The position numbers were made by a program, and so were the translations under genes. A model generated the notes under the pieces. It was not told the DNA's origin. It ran no database searches and saw only the letters and a program-made list of their open reading frames with translations. From NCBI GenBank assembly GCA_037951105.1, contig JBAMJV010008883.1, positions 1 to 64,000 on the forward strand: a stretch of 64,000 nt of DNA. Direction: 5' to 3'. Source of the stretch: Echinarachnius parma. Its lineage: Eukaryota; Echinodermata; Echinoidea; Clypeasteroida; Echinarachniidae. Shown piece by piece: positions 1-12,267 of this stretch; the stretch's first letter is position 1, and every line of letters begins with the position of its first letter.

Positions 1-45
1 GTATTGATTATAATTGCTTGCATGGCTATGTATGATACTTTTATC

Positions 46-365
46 TTCTTCTTCTTCTTCTTTTTCTTTTTCTTTTCTCATTTCTTCTTCTCTTCTTTCT
101 TCTTCTTTTCTCTTCTTCTTTTGTTCTTCTTTTTCTTCTTCTTTTCTCTCTTTCTTTCTTCTTCTTCTTCTTCTTCTTCTTCTTCTTCTTCTTCTTCTTC
201 TTCTATCTTCTTCTTCTTCTTCTTCTTCTTCTTCTTCTTCTTCTTCTTCTTCTTCTTCTTCTTCTTCTTCTTCTTCTTCTTCTTCTCTTCTTCTTCTTCT
301 TCTCTCTTCTTCTTCTTCTTCTTCTTCTTCTTCTTCTTCTTCTCTTCTTCTCTCTTCTTCTTCTG
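46..365. repeat. CTT/TTC microsatellite
   Basis: About 320 bases made almost only of TTC/CTT triplets with a few CT slips. It gives long artificial Phe, Ser or Leu reading frames, which are not genes. Confidence 0.95.
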
Positions 366-1187
366 TTAATTCTCCTTCTTGATTATATATTGATTTATTT
401 TTGGTCCCTTGTTTCGTGCGCATTTACCTTATGTATCTTTAATGTGGTTGTAATCATGATTTATTGGTTCCAATATTGTTTAACCTTGATGACAATGTTT
501 ATTCTTGTATAATCCTTGAATACAAACATATGTACTATTATTGTACTGTAAACCTTTGAATTTTATTCATAAGTTGTTAATAATGTTATTCTTTGAAAAG
601 TCTTCTTCTTCTTCTTCTAAAACAGTTCAATGCAGATAAATTACTAGAAAGACTATAAATCTACGAGTAAAACACTAAAAACAGATAACATAAACAAATC
701 AAGGGTAAGTACGAACAAAGAGACAGTACCAACAGGATGGGAATAATATGTATCACGTCTTAAAAGAAAAGAGAGAAAAAAAACTAACATGAAACATAGA
801 ATGTCAAATTTAAAGTAAATTTAAAGTAACAAGGGCAAGACAATGCTCAATCCACGAGTTCAATCGATCTAATGGTGCGTACGAAGGTGGTGAGTGTGTT
901 TAAGTTTCGTATTTCAAGAGAGAGACAATTAAATGCTTTCGAGCTATAATAAACGAAACTAAGTCTCAAAAAATCGTTTCTAGGCTTTGGCAGTTGTATT
1001 TTATGATCACAATTTCTCAAATTGTGTGAATTATATCGTAGTTCAATAAGTTGGAGTTAAATCATCCATAAAATCTTTTCCGCCTTTGTTTCATTTGCAT
1101 TCGAATTGCAATGTTTCTCATATATCTAGGTCTGAATACAGTTTAAATGTATTATCAAATACCAATATTACTTCTATTTCATTTTAG
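366..1187. other. Non-coding, probable intron or 5' flank
   Basis: AT-rich single-copy-looking sequence ending in a pyrimidine stretch and AG acceptor (AG at 1186-1187) just before the mucin-like exon. No exon, RNA gene or recognisable repeat is seen apart from a short CTT run at 600-618. Confidence 0.5.
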
Positions 1188-1660
1188 AGGAAGCTACAGA
1201 GCAAACTACAAGCATGACAAGCGCAACCACCAAACCGTCAACTGGAGTGCCTCGCTCGACCCCCGATAACCACGAAGACATCGACATCAGCTTCTGCTTC
1301 GTCTTCCGAACCGACTTCGACGCCAACAACCACGGAGATACCAACATCCGTTTCCGCCTCGCCCGCCGATCCGACTTCGACGGCGGCAATTCACGAAGAC
1401 ATCGACATCAGCTTCTGCTTCGTCTTCTGATCCGACTTCGACGCCAACAACCACGGAGATACCAACATCAGTTTCCGCCTCGCCGGCCGATCCGACCTCG
1501 ATGGCGGCAATCACGAATACATCGACATCAGCTTCTCCCTCGTCCTCCGATCCGACTTCGGGAACAACGACGGATATTCTCACGAGTCCCCAGTCTACTT
1601 CTCCGACTTCGACGTCGCTGATGACAACGTTGCCATCGTCACCTGAGACACGTTCTACGG
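1188..1660 (+). CDS. Candidate mucin-like Ser/Thr/Pro-rich exon of the adhesion GPCR (frame broken twice)
   Basis: Acceptor AG precedes 1188 and a strong donor (GTAAGG at 1661) follows. A phase-1 start gives E-A-T-E-Q-T-T-S, and a phase-1 end matches the first LDLa exon at 3348. The body is a 120-bp (40-codon) repeat: unit 1 at 1271-1391, unit 2 at 1392-1511, a partial unit from 1512. It encodes Thr/Ser/Pro-rich sequence such as TSTSASSDPTSTPTTTE, as expected of an O-glycosylated stalk. Staying in the Ser/Thr-rich frame needs two single-base corrections: one in the C run at 1260-1264, and one at 1390-1391, where unit 1 has an extra T and is 121 bases long. This could be assembly error, polymorphism or decay. 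That it joins this gene is inferred from strand, phase and position. Confidence 0.5.
1271..1562 (+). repeat. 120-bp coding tandem repeat, about 2.4 units
   Basis: Units at 1271-1391, 1392-1511 and 1512 to about 1562 are nearly identical, including the shared run GACTTCGACGCCAACAACC in the first two. The first unit is one base longer, which shifts the reading frame. Confidence 0.85.
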
Positions 1661-1805
1661 GTAAGGCAAAATAAATATAGAACGTAATGTATTCAGTGGC
1701 AGAAACATAAATCTAGAATGAATTAGATATTATGTAATCATCCAAATTATGCAACAATATATCTTACGATTTTGTTTGAACCTTTGATTTTTGATTTTTT
1801 GATTT

Positions 1806-1822
1806 TCATTTATTATTTATAT

Positions 1823-1853
<31 letters not shown>

Positions 1854-1870
1854 TATATTTATTTATATAT

Positions 1871-1909
<39 letters not shown>

Positions 1910-1914
1910 TTATT
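1806..1914. repeat. ATTT tetranucleotide microsatellite
   Basis: Perfect to near-perfect (TTTA)n directly before an AG acceptor at 1915-1916, so it replaces the usual polypyrimidine tract of the next candidate exon. Confidence 0.9.
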
Positions 1915-1916
1915 AG

Positions 1917-1965
1917 AGCAAACTACAAGCGCAACCACCAAACCGACAACTGGGTCTCCTTCTTC
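1917..1965 (+). pseudogene. Start of a duplicated mucin-like exon overrun by a microsatellite
   Basis: After AG at 1915-1916 the sequence reads EQTTSATTKPTTG in phase 1, almost the same as the start of the exon at 1188 (EQTTSMTSATTKPSTG). The identity stops where the pyrimidine repeat begins at about 1960. I see no convincing donor for at least 1.2 kb, so a working end of the exon is not evident. It may be a duplicated exon that lost its 3' half, or an exon whose Ser/Thr codons seeded the repeat. Confidence 0.45.
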
Positions 1966-3115
1966 CTCATTCCTCCTTCCTCCTTCCTCCTTCCTCTTCC
2001 TCTCCTCCTTCCTCCTTCCTCCTTCCTCCTTCTCCTTCCTCTCTTCCTCCTTCCTTCTTCCTCCTCCTCCTCCTCTTCCTTCCTCCTCCTCCTACCTCCT
2101 TCCTCCTTCAATCTTCCTTCTTCTTCCTTCTTCCTCCTTCACCTCCTTCCTACCACCTACCTCTTCCACCTTCCTCCTCCTCTTCCTCCTTCCTCCTTCC
2201 TCCTCTCCTCCTTCTTCTCCTTCTTCTCCTTCTTCACCTTCTTCTCACTTCCTTCTCCTTCCTTCCACTCCTCCTTCTCCTCTACCTCCTTCCATCCAAC
2301 CACCAACACTCCTCATACCTCCTCCTCCTTCTTCCTTCCTCCTTCTTCCTTCTCTCCTTCTTCTCCTTCTCCTTCCTCCTTCCTCCTCCTCCTTCCTCCT
2401 TCCTCCTTCCTTCTCCTCCTTCCTTCTTCTCCTCCTCCTCCTTCCTTCTTCCTCCTTCCTTCCTTCCTTCTTCTTCCTTCTCCTTCTTCCTTCCTCCTTC
2501 CTTCTTCTCCTCTCCTTCTCCATCCTTCCTTCTCCTCTCTTCCTTCTTCCTCCTTCCTTCCTCCTCCTCCTTCCTCCTTCTCTCTTCCTTCTTCTTCCTT
2601 CTTCTTCCTTCCTCCTTCCTCCTCACTTCCTCCTTCCTCCTTCCTCCTTCCTTCTTCTTCCTCTTCTTCCTTCTCTTCCTTCCTTCTTCCTTCTTCTTCC
2701 TTCTTCCTTCCTTCCTTCTTCTTCCTTCTTCCTCCTTCCTTCTTCCTCCTTCCTTCTTCCTCCTTCCTCCTTCCTTCTTCCTCCTTCCTCCTTCCTCCTT
2801 CCTTCTTCCTCCTTCCTCCTTCCTTCTTCCTCCTTCCTTCTTCCTCCTTCCTCCTTCCTCTTCTTCCTCCTTCCTCCTTCCTCCTTCCTTCTTCTCCCTT
2901 CCTCTCCTTCCTCCTTCCTTCTTCTTCCTTCTTCTTCCTTCTTCTTCCTTCTTCTTCCTTCTTCTTCCTTCTTCCTTCTTCTTCTCCTCCTTCCTTCTTC
3001 CTTCTTCCTCCTTCCTCCTTCCTTCTTCCTCCTTCCTCCTTCCTCCTTCCTCCTTCCTCCTTCCTTCTTCTTCCTTCTTCTTCCTTCTTCTTCCTTCTTC
3101 TTCCTTCATCTTCAT
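1960..3115. repeat. 1.15-kb polypyrimidine tract (CCTT/TTC family)
   Basis: The + strand is almost only C and T, made of mixed TTCC, CTTC and TCC units. It keeps one Ser/Pro/Leu/Phe frame open to 3280, and Glu/Arg/Lys frames open on the other strand. All are composition artefacts. Confidence 0.95.
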
Positions 3116-3347
3116 CTTCTTCATCAACTTTTACCACTACTTCTACTTCCACATTTACTTCTACTAATATTCATGATCAAAATTATAATTTCATCTAACA
3201 ATGCCAATGCCAATTTCGATTGCAATTCCAATTCTTATTCCAATTCCGCTTCTTCTACGACTAATGCGCATTCAGAATGACGTCGGCCCAGTCACGTTAA
3301 TGTTAATAAATGCGATGAGTGATAACAAGATTTTTGTTTCATTTCAG

Positions 3348-3470
3348 CGCCATGTGGCACGGATGAACTCGTTTGCCCGGTGAGCAAGGCTTGCTATCAT
3401 CAGAACTCCATCTGTGATTCGTACGATGATTGCGGCACAGGATACGACGAGTCCAGCTGCCCTGATTCGG
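3348..3470 (+). CDS. Exon: LDL-receptor class A domain 1
   Basis: Acceptor ATTTCAG at 3341-3347, donor GTAAAG at 3471, phase 1-1, 123 bases. It reads [10 protein letters not shown], then [20 protein letters not shown]. The six cysteines and the acidic D-x-x-D-C-x-x-x-x-D-E calcium cage are those of an LDLa repeat. LDLa domains bind ligands or calcium outside the cell. The exon is the same length as the second LDLa exon at 12612. Confidence 0.92.
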
Positions 3471-6400
3471 GTAAAGACCGGTGCAGACATAGCTGATTCG
3501 ACCCGATCGGACTTGTTTTCAGTCGGATCGGCTCTGAGTAATTTGCCTCACGACTCTGACTTTGCTAGTCGGAAGCCAATCGGACCCGATTCAACATGTT
3601 GAATCGCCCGCGACTGAATCGGATCGACTGTAGCTTTTTAGTCGGGTCGAATCGGGTCGAGTCGGCTCTGTCTGCGCCGGGGTTAAGAAGTCAGAACCAC
3701 TAATAATATATTAATTGGGGTTATTAGAATGTACGTATGATGTGCTGAATAAGTGCATAATTTATTTCGCATGTTTGTCATGAATTAGTATTGGGCATAA
3801 TTAGTGCATTCCAATAATCCAATGTATGTATTGTGGAACTCTCCTCATAAATATTTTAAAGGCTTTTTCCAGTATGAATGCACGTGTAATATATGCTACG
3901 ATATTACCATAATCTCACAAGTAAGCCGGTAACGTAGAAATCTAGAACGGACATTTTTGTCTATGTTACAATTTCTAATTGCGTTTCAATGTGACATGTA
4001 AACAGTTTGGTATCGACCGTAGATAAACGCGTCAGAATCCCAAACATTCGTTCTTCAGGTGTTGTTTTTTTCTCGTTTTCACCACCTTGTTAGAAAATTA
4101 CTCTCATGTGTTAGTAGTAAAATTACTTGATATGCTAAACAGAAAAAAAATCACAGTATGTGGAGGTGTTATTCTGAGTTATAGTTCCTTCGCTTTATTT
4201 CGATTTAACAGAATTGGATAACAACTGAAAAATGAATTTGGATATTTTATTTTTTTATTTCCTTCCTACCTTTTCCTTAATTTTTCGGCACCATTTTTGG
4301 TCTGACAGCCACGTTATGTGCATTGGTGCCTTTTAGAGAGTCACAGTTCACCAGCGCATGCGTAGTGGAGCAAATCGACGTTATGGCCACTGGAGATAAC
4401 GGGTTTGCTATCAACGGAGAGGCGAATGTTGCCATACCAGAAATTTTCGGCTTTTGGATAGATACGGTAAGTAAAAATGTTAATTCGTTCTATTATCGGT
4501 AATGTGAATTTAAGGTTGTAAGGGCTCTGGTAACTTTGTTGACATATGCATAACTCAACGAAGAGCTGTTGATACGTTCTGTATTACTATGATCCCAAAT
4601 GTCCACTAAATGCATGGTTTGTGTCAGTTTCGTGTTAAGTGATTGAATAGGCGTATCCAGGGGGAGTTAACTCTCCCCATTGACCAAAAAATGACTGCTT
4701 TGGGATGTTTGACTTGGGAGGGGGTTCTACGAACACCCCCCCCCCCCCCCCCCCCCCTCCTCCCCGATTACACGATTCTCAACCAATGGTCTCGGTCTTG
4801 GCCTCGAAATTTGTTGACCGATCCTGGTCTCGGCCACGAAAATTTTGAAGGTACTCCGTCTCAGCTTTGAAAATTGTCTACGGACATGGGGGGGGGGGGT
4901 GTTTGGGGTGTTCGAACAACCCCATTTAACGAACCAATTACTGTTTTAGGTATTCAATTACACCCCAACTACCCAACTATATGCCACAGAATGTAGCTTA
5001 AACACCCCCTTGAACAAATTCATGGGTACGACTATGAGTGTCAATGATTTTGTATTGATAAAACTTTTCTTCCTTTACTCGTATTTTGCAAGGATAGTTG
5101 AAAAATGATTTATCCGATTTCTTGTTGTATTTTCTCTCTTAATCATAGATAATATTCAACACCACCGCCTTCTCAAATGAGGTTACAGAAGGTGCTTTTA
5201 TTCTCTTCACGCTACGGCTCTATAGGCCCAATGTAGTGGCAGCGGTGGAGAACATCACGGTCGCAGCATCTAGCTTTATTCCTGCAAGTCAAATATTTAT
5301 TAAGTTCTTCGTTTATTGATATTTCAGCCGTTTCTGTTCAAATCAAGTTCATTCTGCCATTTGAATTGTATGCTCTTTTGAAATTTGACAATCAGTTTCT
5401 CATTATCTCACAAAAAAATTGTTATCTCACCAAACCTAACTATCCCTTTATTGGAAATTCAAAGTCATTATTGTTACACTTTGTATAATTAACATTGTAT
5501 CAGTATTAGCACATTATCATTTCTAACACGACTAACATTACCACTACTAATACTAAAACCATGTTTATTTATTCGGCAAAATTGTTTAAGTAAAAATTAA
5601 ATCAACTTCGTTAATGCATGCAAAGTAACAACAAAAACCCCACAAAAGCAGTAGTAGTACTAGTAGTAGTAGTGGTAGTAGTAGTAAGTTATTTTATTGT
5701 AATGATTGGTATTATGTCAATTATTATTATTGTAAGTATAGCTTTATTATCACGTTATTATCATTATGATTTATATCATTATTTCTCATCTGTATTATCA
5801 TGACAATCATCATTTTCATTATAGTGGAATGAGGCTCCATACCTCCACGAAATTCGCCTCCGTCACGCTGTTCGGGTGAACCCTTTCTTCCACGACCGGA
5901 TCGAGATCGTTGTCGCCATAGTGACTGGCGCGGAGCCGAGTATGACGTCACCATACCAAGCGCCGCCCCCTTTTGACGCAAATTTGATCTCTGTGAGGAT
6001 GACGCGCTATTACGGCGGGTGCGCACAAGAAGCGGAGGATGGGGGCATCACGTGTTTGCAGGCCGGCCAAGACTACGTAAACTCGGTGGGAAGCGCGCTC
6101 CTGTCCGGGGCAACGTGTGAGCCCATAGAACGCGTCGATATCGTCTACGAACTGTACATCGAGTGTTACGGTAATTTTAAACACGTATAATATTATTTTA
6201 ATTATGAACAGATTGTCTGCGTATAAATATTACAGAATGTACATTCTGTTTATTTAATTAATACGACGGATCAAACCGATTTCTTCATATTGTTTTCTAT
6301 TTCTTGTTTATATGCGCTACATCGTTGCTAATAGTAATTGATTGTCTTACATTAATTTCGTAACCCTTTAACACACTCATGATAATATTGATTCTTCGAA

Positions 6401-9400
6401 TAATTTGTATCATGCGTGTGTTAAACATGTTAAATGGTCATATTTATCTCGTATACGTCTTCTGATTTTGTCTTTGTTTATAACCTCGCAGATCCGCAAC
6501 TGCCGCCTCAACCGACCAGATCACCTGTCACACTTCCAACGACAACAACCCAAACAACGACAACACTTCCAACGACAACAACGCAAACACTACCTATCAC
6601 AGAAGGTAAATGACCCCCCCCCCCCCCTCCCCTCCCCCCCCCCCCCCCCCCCAACTCAGGCGGAATGGAAGGATGGAAATGGGTTAGGATTTTGACCCCC
6701 TATCACGGGCTATTGGAAGGGAAGCCATCAAAATTACCCCCCTATCACGGGCTTTTGGAATGGAAGCCAGCAAAATGACCCCCCTATCACAGGTTTTTGG
6801 AAGGGAAGCTAGCAACATTACCCCCCTATCACAGGTTTTTGGGAGGGAAGCTAGCAACATTACCCCCTTAATGAAGAAAGAGTGCCAAGGTGAAGAAAAC
6901 TACCCCTAATTAAATATATTTCGGGGAAAAAATGCTAAAAGACCCCCTATTTCAACGATTTTTCGGGATTTTTTCCCGAACTGAGCCCCTAAAATATACC
7001 CCTTTTCCCGAAAAATCGGGAACGTACATGCGGTACAGATGACCACCTGAGTGGGGGGCCGGGGTAAATAAATGACCAGTCCTGTCTTTGAAACAGTTAT
7101 TTCTCTGATCATTTGTGTACAAGTTTAGTTAAACATGCCTCGCACTTAAAGGGAATCTAAATAATATTCTTGTAAATGAATGCAATTGTTTTGGTATTTT
7201 CATTTCACCCCCAAGTTCAGAAAAAAATGGCTTCCGGATAAAAAATGTAATAATTGTTAAACTCATCAACATATTAGCGTACGTGTTTATGGGTCTGCAT
7301 ACGAAGACAACGGCTATTGTATATGACGTTCGTGTCTTCGTAGCGTAAGGTGTAAGTTTTCCTAAGATGTTTATTTCGATAGCTTCGTAGAGCTTACTAA
7401 TTAAAGGGGACCACCAGGCAAAGAACAACACATTATTATATGTTTTGGTACCGTTTTGTGATATCAAATAGATACCCAACATTTTGCAAAGGGTTGTGTA
7501 ATTCATAAACAAAGCAATTAATTTCCACCACTTACGGAACCACTGCTCTTTACTGGTTCCATACGGGCCAACCATTTGCGAGTGCGCCAATCCAACTATT
7601 CACGCGCACGTTTGTAAACAATAGATTCCCGGGCGATTCGTTTGCTCTGCACGCATTGCAATTCACCGCACACATAGCAGTCTGCGTAATTCAGACCGCA
7701 TGAACGCATGCTTTAGAATGGTGATGCGTTTCCAATTATATATTTTTTTCTGGAAACATATTTTTTGTGAACTTGTTGATGGAATGGAATACTAAAGATG
7801 TTACCTTTCTTTAATAAGAATATTATTTTTGGGTGGTGGTACCCTTTAAAGTAGAATTCCGGACGATTTAAAACAAAATACAGTATATTAGAAATAAATA
7901 TAGGGATGTGCTTGAACATGATTTTCAGGATTTGACTCTCTTTGGTTGATTTCTAAGAGATTTTTCTAATGTCAATAACTCTGAGGAAATAATTAAATTT
8001 CCCGCACACAATCATGAGACCCTTACGTAGCACCCTCACTTTGCTAAATTCTTTGAGTAGGCTTGAATCCGGTGTCACTGCATTGTGATCACTGCATGTG
8101 TCATTCATAATAGCCGGTCATGCAGAGCCAGCAAATTCAATAACCACGTTTACAGGACTTTGTGTCTATTCAAATTCCAATGAAAGCCAAACGTGTTACA
8201 ATTTCGGGCAGGCAAGTATTTTCAAACTAAACGGTTCAACAATGCAGTAATGCTCAAAGGCACGGTTTAGTGGCGCATCGTGGACTAAACTATTCATGAT
8301 CGAGCATTGTATTGGTCCGATCAAAAGAACACATTCGCTGCAGTGTAAAAACATAGATAGGCGCATAGTGAGGGTCGCACGTCACAAATTGGTGCATTGA
8401 GGGATAGAACAAGCTCGCTCGCGAATTTGTGTCATTAGAATTTCAAAACCAATTATAAAAACACAATCATACTTTTTTTCTTACACAATTTTGTTTATTG
8501 AACTAGAATATCTGTCTTTCAATCATTAGAAGCTTGAAATCGTATGGAAGTCCACTTTAACTAATAGAACGGTTACCTTTATTTTCATGAAAAGTGGATT
8601 TAGCGCATTTTGGAACTAAGCTCTTCAATTTCCAATCGACCTCAATCCCTCCAGTCAATTAATGGCCCAAAATAAAAAGAATCAGTTAGGATATATCTGA
8701 ATTTAATTTCTATAGCCTACATCAACGAAATGAAAACAAAAGCCATACATGATATTTATTAATTGTGTAAGATTAAGCTCTTGCCAAGACCTTACAAAAC
8801 CATTTTTTGCAGTGGCATCGTAAGTATCGGCCATAAATAATAGTATTATGGAGTATTCCTTGATATCATGACTTCCAACCAATGACCAAATGACGGTATA
8901 CATTCGTCAGTTTTCATAATACTCTGTTTGTTGATACTCTGTTAGGTTATAGAATGATTCAAATACGGTGTTTTAAATCCTGGTGAAGACAGGATTGACT
9001 CTGCAGACAGAGCCGACTCGACCCGATCCGACTGGTTGCAATCAGTCTAGAGTTGGGCCCGGTCGGTCGGACCCGATTCATCGTGTTGAATCGTCCCCAA
9101 CTGGCATCCGTCTGTCTCACGCCTGGCAAAATGTGTGTCGCTAACGAATGAAAACCAGTCGGATCGGGTCGAGTCGGCTCTGTCTGCAGAGGGCTTTACA
9201 CATTCGATGTTGCCAGTCTGGAGCCAGTCAGACTCGACCTAACATGTTGAATCGGTCGCGAGTTAATTGTACCGACTGTTGCTTTTAGTCGTGTCGGATC
9301 GAGTCGAGTCTGCTTCGTCTGCGCCGGGCTTTAGAGACTGGTGTGTAATCCTACCTTCCCGAAACACCCACACTAACACTGAACTTTAAATCATTACTAT

Positions 9401-12210
9401 TGTTTGCATCTCAAATCCATGTCAAAATGGCGGAGAGTGTAACAACTTGGTGGAAGGCTATACAGGGTGGCCCAAAAAAAACGGAACGGGGCACTTCCCA
9501 AAATATAATAACACAATGTTTATGTTCATCGGATAGGGTGTCCTTTCCAATGAAAAACGATACCAAGAACAGTAATTTTGGTCAGGTCGTTTTTGTTGAA
9601 GGACGCAGTGAGTGAGACCATTTCAGGTGCCAATATATGTCAATTTCGACCTAGTCAATGCCGGTTTAACCGCACTCCTTGCCCGTAATACCATTCAGCG
9701 ACCATGTCCATTCTCTCGGCACACGGCTGAGTGCACACTAACAATAGTGCCCGATGCTCAACGATATGAACGGCGGTTAGTGCGAGTGCTAACCAAGTGC
9801 TAACCAAGTGCGAGTGCTAACTCAAGTTAGTCTTTTTTGTCAAAAAAAGAGAACCTGACATGAAAAAAGAGAACCTGACAAAAAAGAGAACCTGACATGG
9901 TGTCACTCACAGCGCCCTGTTATTGGTATCGTTGTTCATTTGAAAACACACTCTATCCGATGGACATATTACATTAGTTACTATATTTTGAGAAGTGCCC
10001 CGTTCCGTTTTTTTTGGGCCACCCTGTATTTGCGAATGCCAACCAGGCTTCGCTGGGATCAATTGTGAAAGAGGTATGATCGTATTTCCTTGTTTTGATA
10101 ATAGTTATTATTTAATTAAAGAACTATATAACATAACATATATAAAATACAAATTAACTTCACTGAGAGTTGGCGATTTTATTTCAGTATTCTTATAATC
10201 ACCATAACTGATTGAAACTCTTATTCTATACTGAATCCGTGCGAAAATAAAATAGAAATCAATATTTCTTTTGAACCGTTGAAAAACTTTAATTTTTTGG
10301 TATAGGGAGAAGTGTTCATGGACCTACGCCAGAGTTATTATATGGCCCAAGGCAGTCGTTAATACGTTGAAGAAAATGTTCCCGCACAGTAATAATTTTG
10401 CAATGCGAAAGATACCCTTGTCTAAATGAAGTAACCTGTCGTTATGAGTTCACTTTGCACATTTCAACACATCTACAATACCGTCAATATACTTGTAAGC
10501 ACGGGGATCTTACGATATGCGACGGCAATGTTCAACATAATGTACTAGAGGACCCGTGTTTACAAAACACATCCACACTGACAGGTTAGATTTAAAATAA
10601 TGTTTGGAAAGAAAAATGCAACTCACAACGTCAACAAATCATGCCATTCCGTTCCATATCGTGATTATGAAAAACACTGTGGCTATATTTCCGACTTAAA
10701 AAAAAAGATAGTCCGATGGTAGGGGATCTCTCCCGGCGCACTGACGTAGCTATCTTGGATAATCAGTGTAATCCATCGATATGTCGGTAGTGTAATCGTA
10801 TCTTTTTGATGTGCACACGGAACTTAGTTATGCACACGTCACGTAACTATTTGCGTTCGGCTTTGAATTAGCTTGCGCGGGTGGTCATTTTTGGGCTCAA
10901 AACGTTAAAAAAAAGCAACTTCCGTTTGATGTAATTTGATACCCTTTGGCTATTACCTCAATTAAGGTAGTAGCATTCATCAGTGCAAAGATGAGGGTCA
11001 TACGTCAGGGCATGGTGATTTGCATAGCCGGAGGGACAAACAAACAAACAAACAGACAGACAGAGTCTCGTGTTTTATTAGTATAGATATTAAAGGGATC
11101 TAGTAACTTTGTTGACATGTGCAAAAAGTGATGAATGGTTGATGCAATGTATTATTGTTGTTATCTCATATGTCCACAGGGTATTGTGAAAATTTCAAGT
11201 CAAATGGACATTGCATGGCCAAGTAATGAGCGAAAATGCAAAGTGATATTCACTAAGTCATTGCACTCACTTTGTACACGGTTTCAAAACTCCACGGGAG
11301 TTTTTCTTATCTGAATACTTTGATCGTACATATCTTTGTAACGAAAGGGAAATTTGAAAAACCAAAACCTGTCTCATGATTTTATTGTTAGTACGAATAC
11401 AACAAGGTATGGGGGATTGGGAACTGCTAGAATTAAAATTTTATTTTGAGGATTTGGACAATGTTACTAAGTCCCTTTAAGAAGGCTACTATTGCTACCT
11501 CTATAAACACTACTACTACAACTACGACTACAACTACAACTGCAACTGTTACTACTTTTACTACTGCTGCTAATACTACTATTACTACTACTACTACTAC
11601 TTCTGCATACTGCTTCTACTAGTACTATTATTACTACTACTACTACTACTTATACTACTAATTAAACTTCTACTTTACTGCTACTACTACTACTATTTCT
11701 AATAATACACTGTTAGAACGCTGTGTAAAATCAGTTGTGGAATCTTGTTATATATACAACTTTAGGTGTAGAAAGAAGTGGTTGTGTAAAAATTGTGTAA
11801 AGCGGCCGTTGAAAGCGTTGTTGAAAATTGTTAAATCACGTGATAGTTTCGACCGCGAAATCACCGCGACAACACTCCTTTTGTCCCACCGCGAACCGAG
11901 GTAGCGTGTTAGTCTTATAACCCAAAGATCCCCGGTTCGATTCTCACCTTGCCGCTTTACGTCTTGTTTGTATTTGCTATTTCAACAACAGGGTTGTTGA
12001 AATTTATTCTAAACAACAGTTGTTGAAAACATTAAAACAACTGGGGTTGTTGAATGTTTTCAACAACAATTGGATGGTTCATATGTTAAAAAGCGGTTGT
12101 TGGAAATTTTCAACAAGTTGTTGAATTTGTTTACACAGCGTTTTAACAGTATAATAATGATAATAACAATATCATTACTATACTACTACTAATAATAATA
12201 ATATCATTAT

Positions 12211-12267
<57 letters not shown>

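Noticed and set aside
4..382. Long Phe/Ser-rich frames
   Set aside because: Pure CTT microsatellite translation in two frames; no gene signal.
1287..1583. Regular acidic/hydrophobic repeat frame on the - strand
   Set aside because: It is the complement of the mucin repeat. The + strand has splice sites and Ser/Thr bias that fit the gene.
1772..3280. 502-codon open frame and several Glu/Arg/Lys-rich - strand frames
   Set aside because: Produced by the pyrimidine tract; only the first few codons after 1917 resemble a real exon.
4335..4340. Acceptor TTTTAG at 4335-4336 for module A
   Set aside because: Gives the wrong phase and loses the first cysteine; the acceptor at 4307-4308 restores both.
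7129..7590. 153-codon frame on the - strand
   Set aside because: No recognisable domain, no splice or start context, overlaps a TTAA element.
11893..11948. tRNA gene
   Set aside because: Only the 3' two thirds look tRNA-like and no acceptor stem can be paired.
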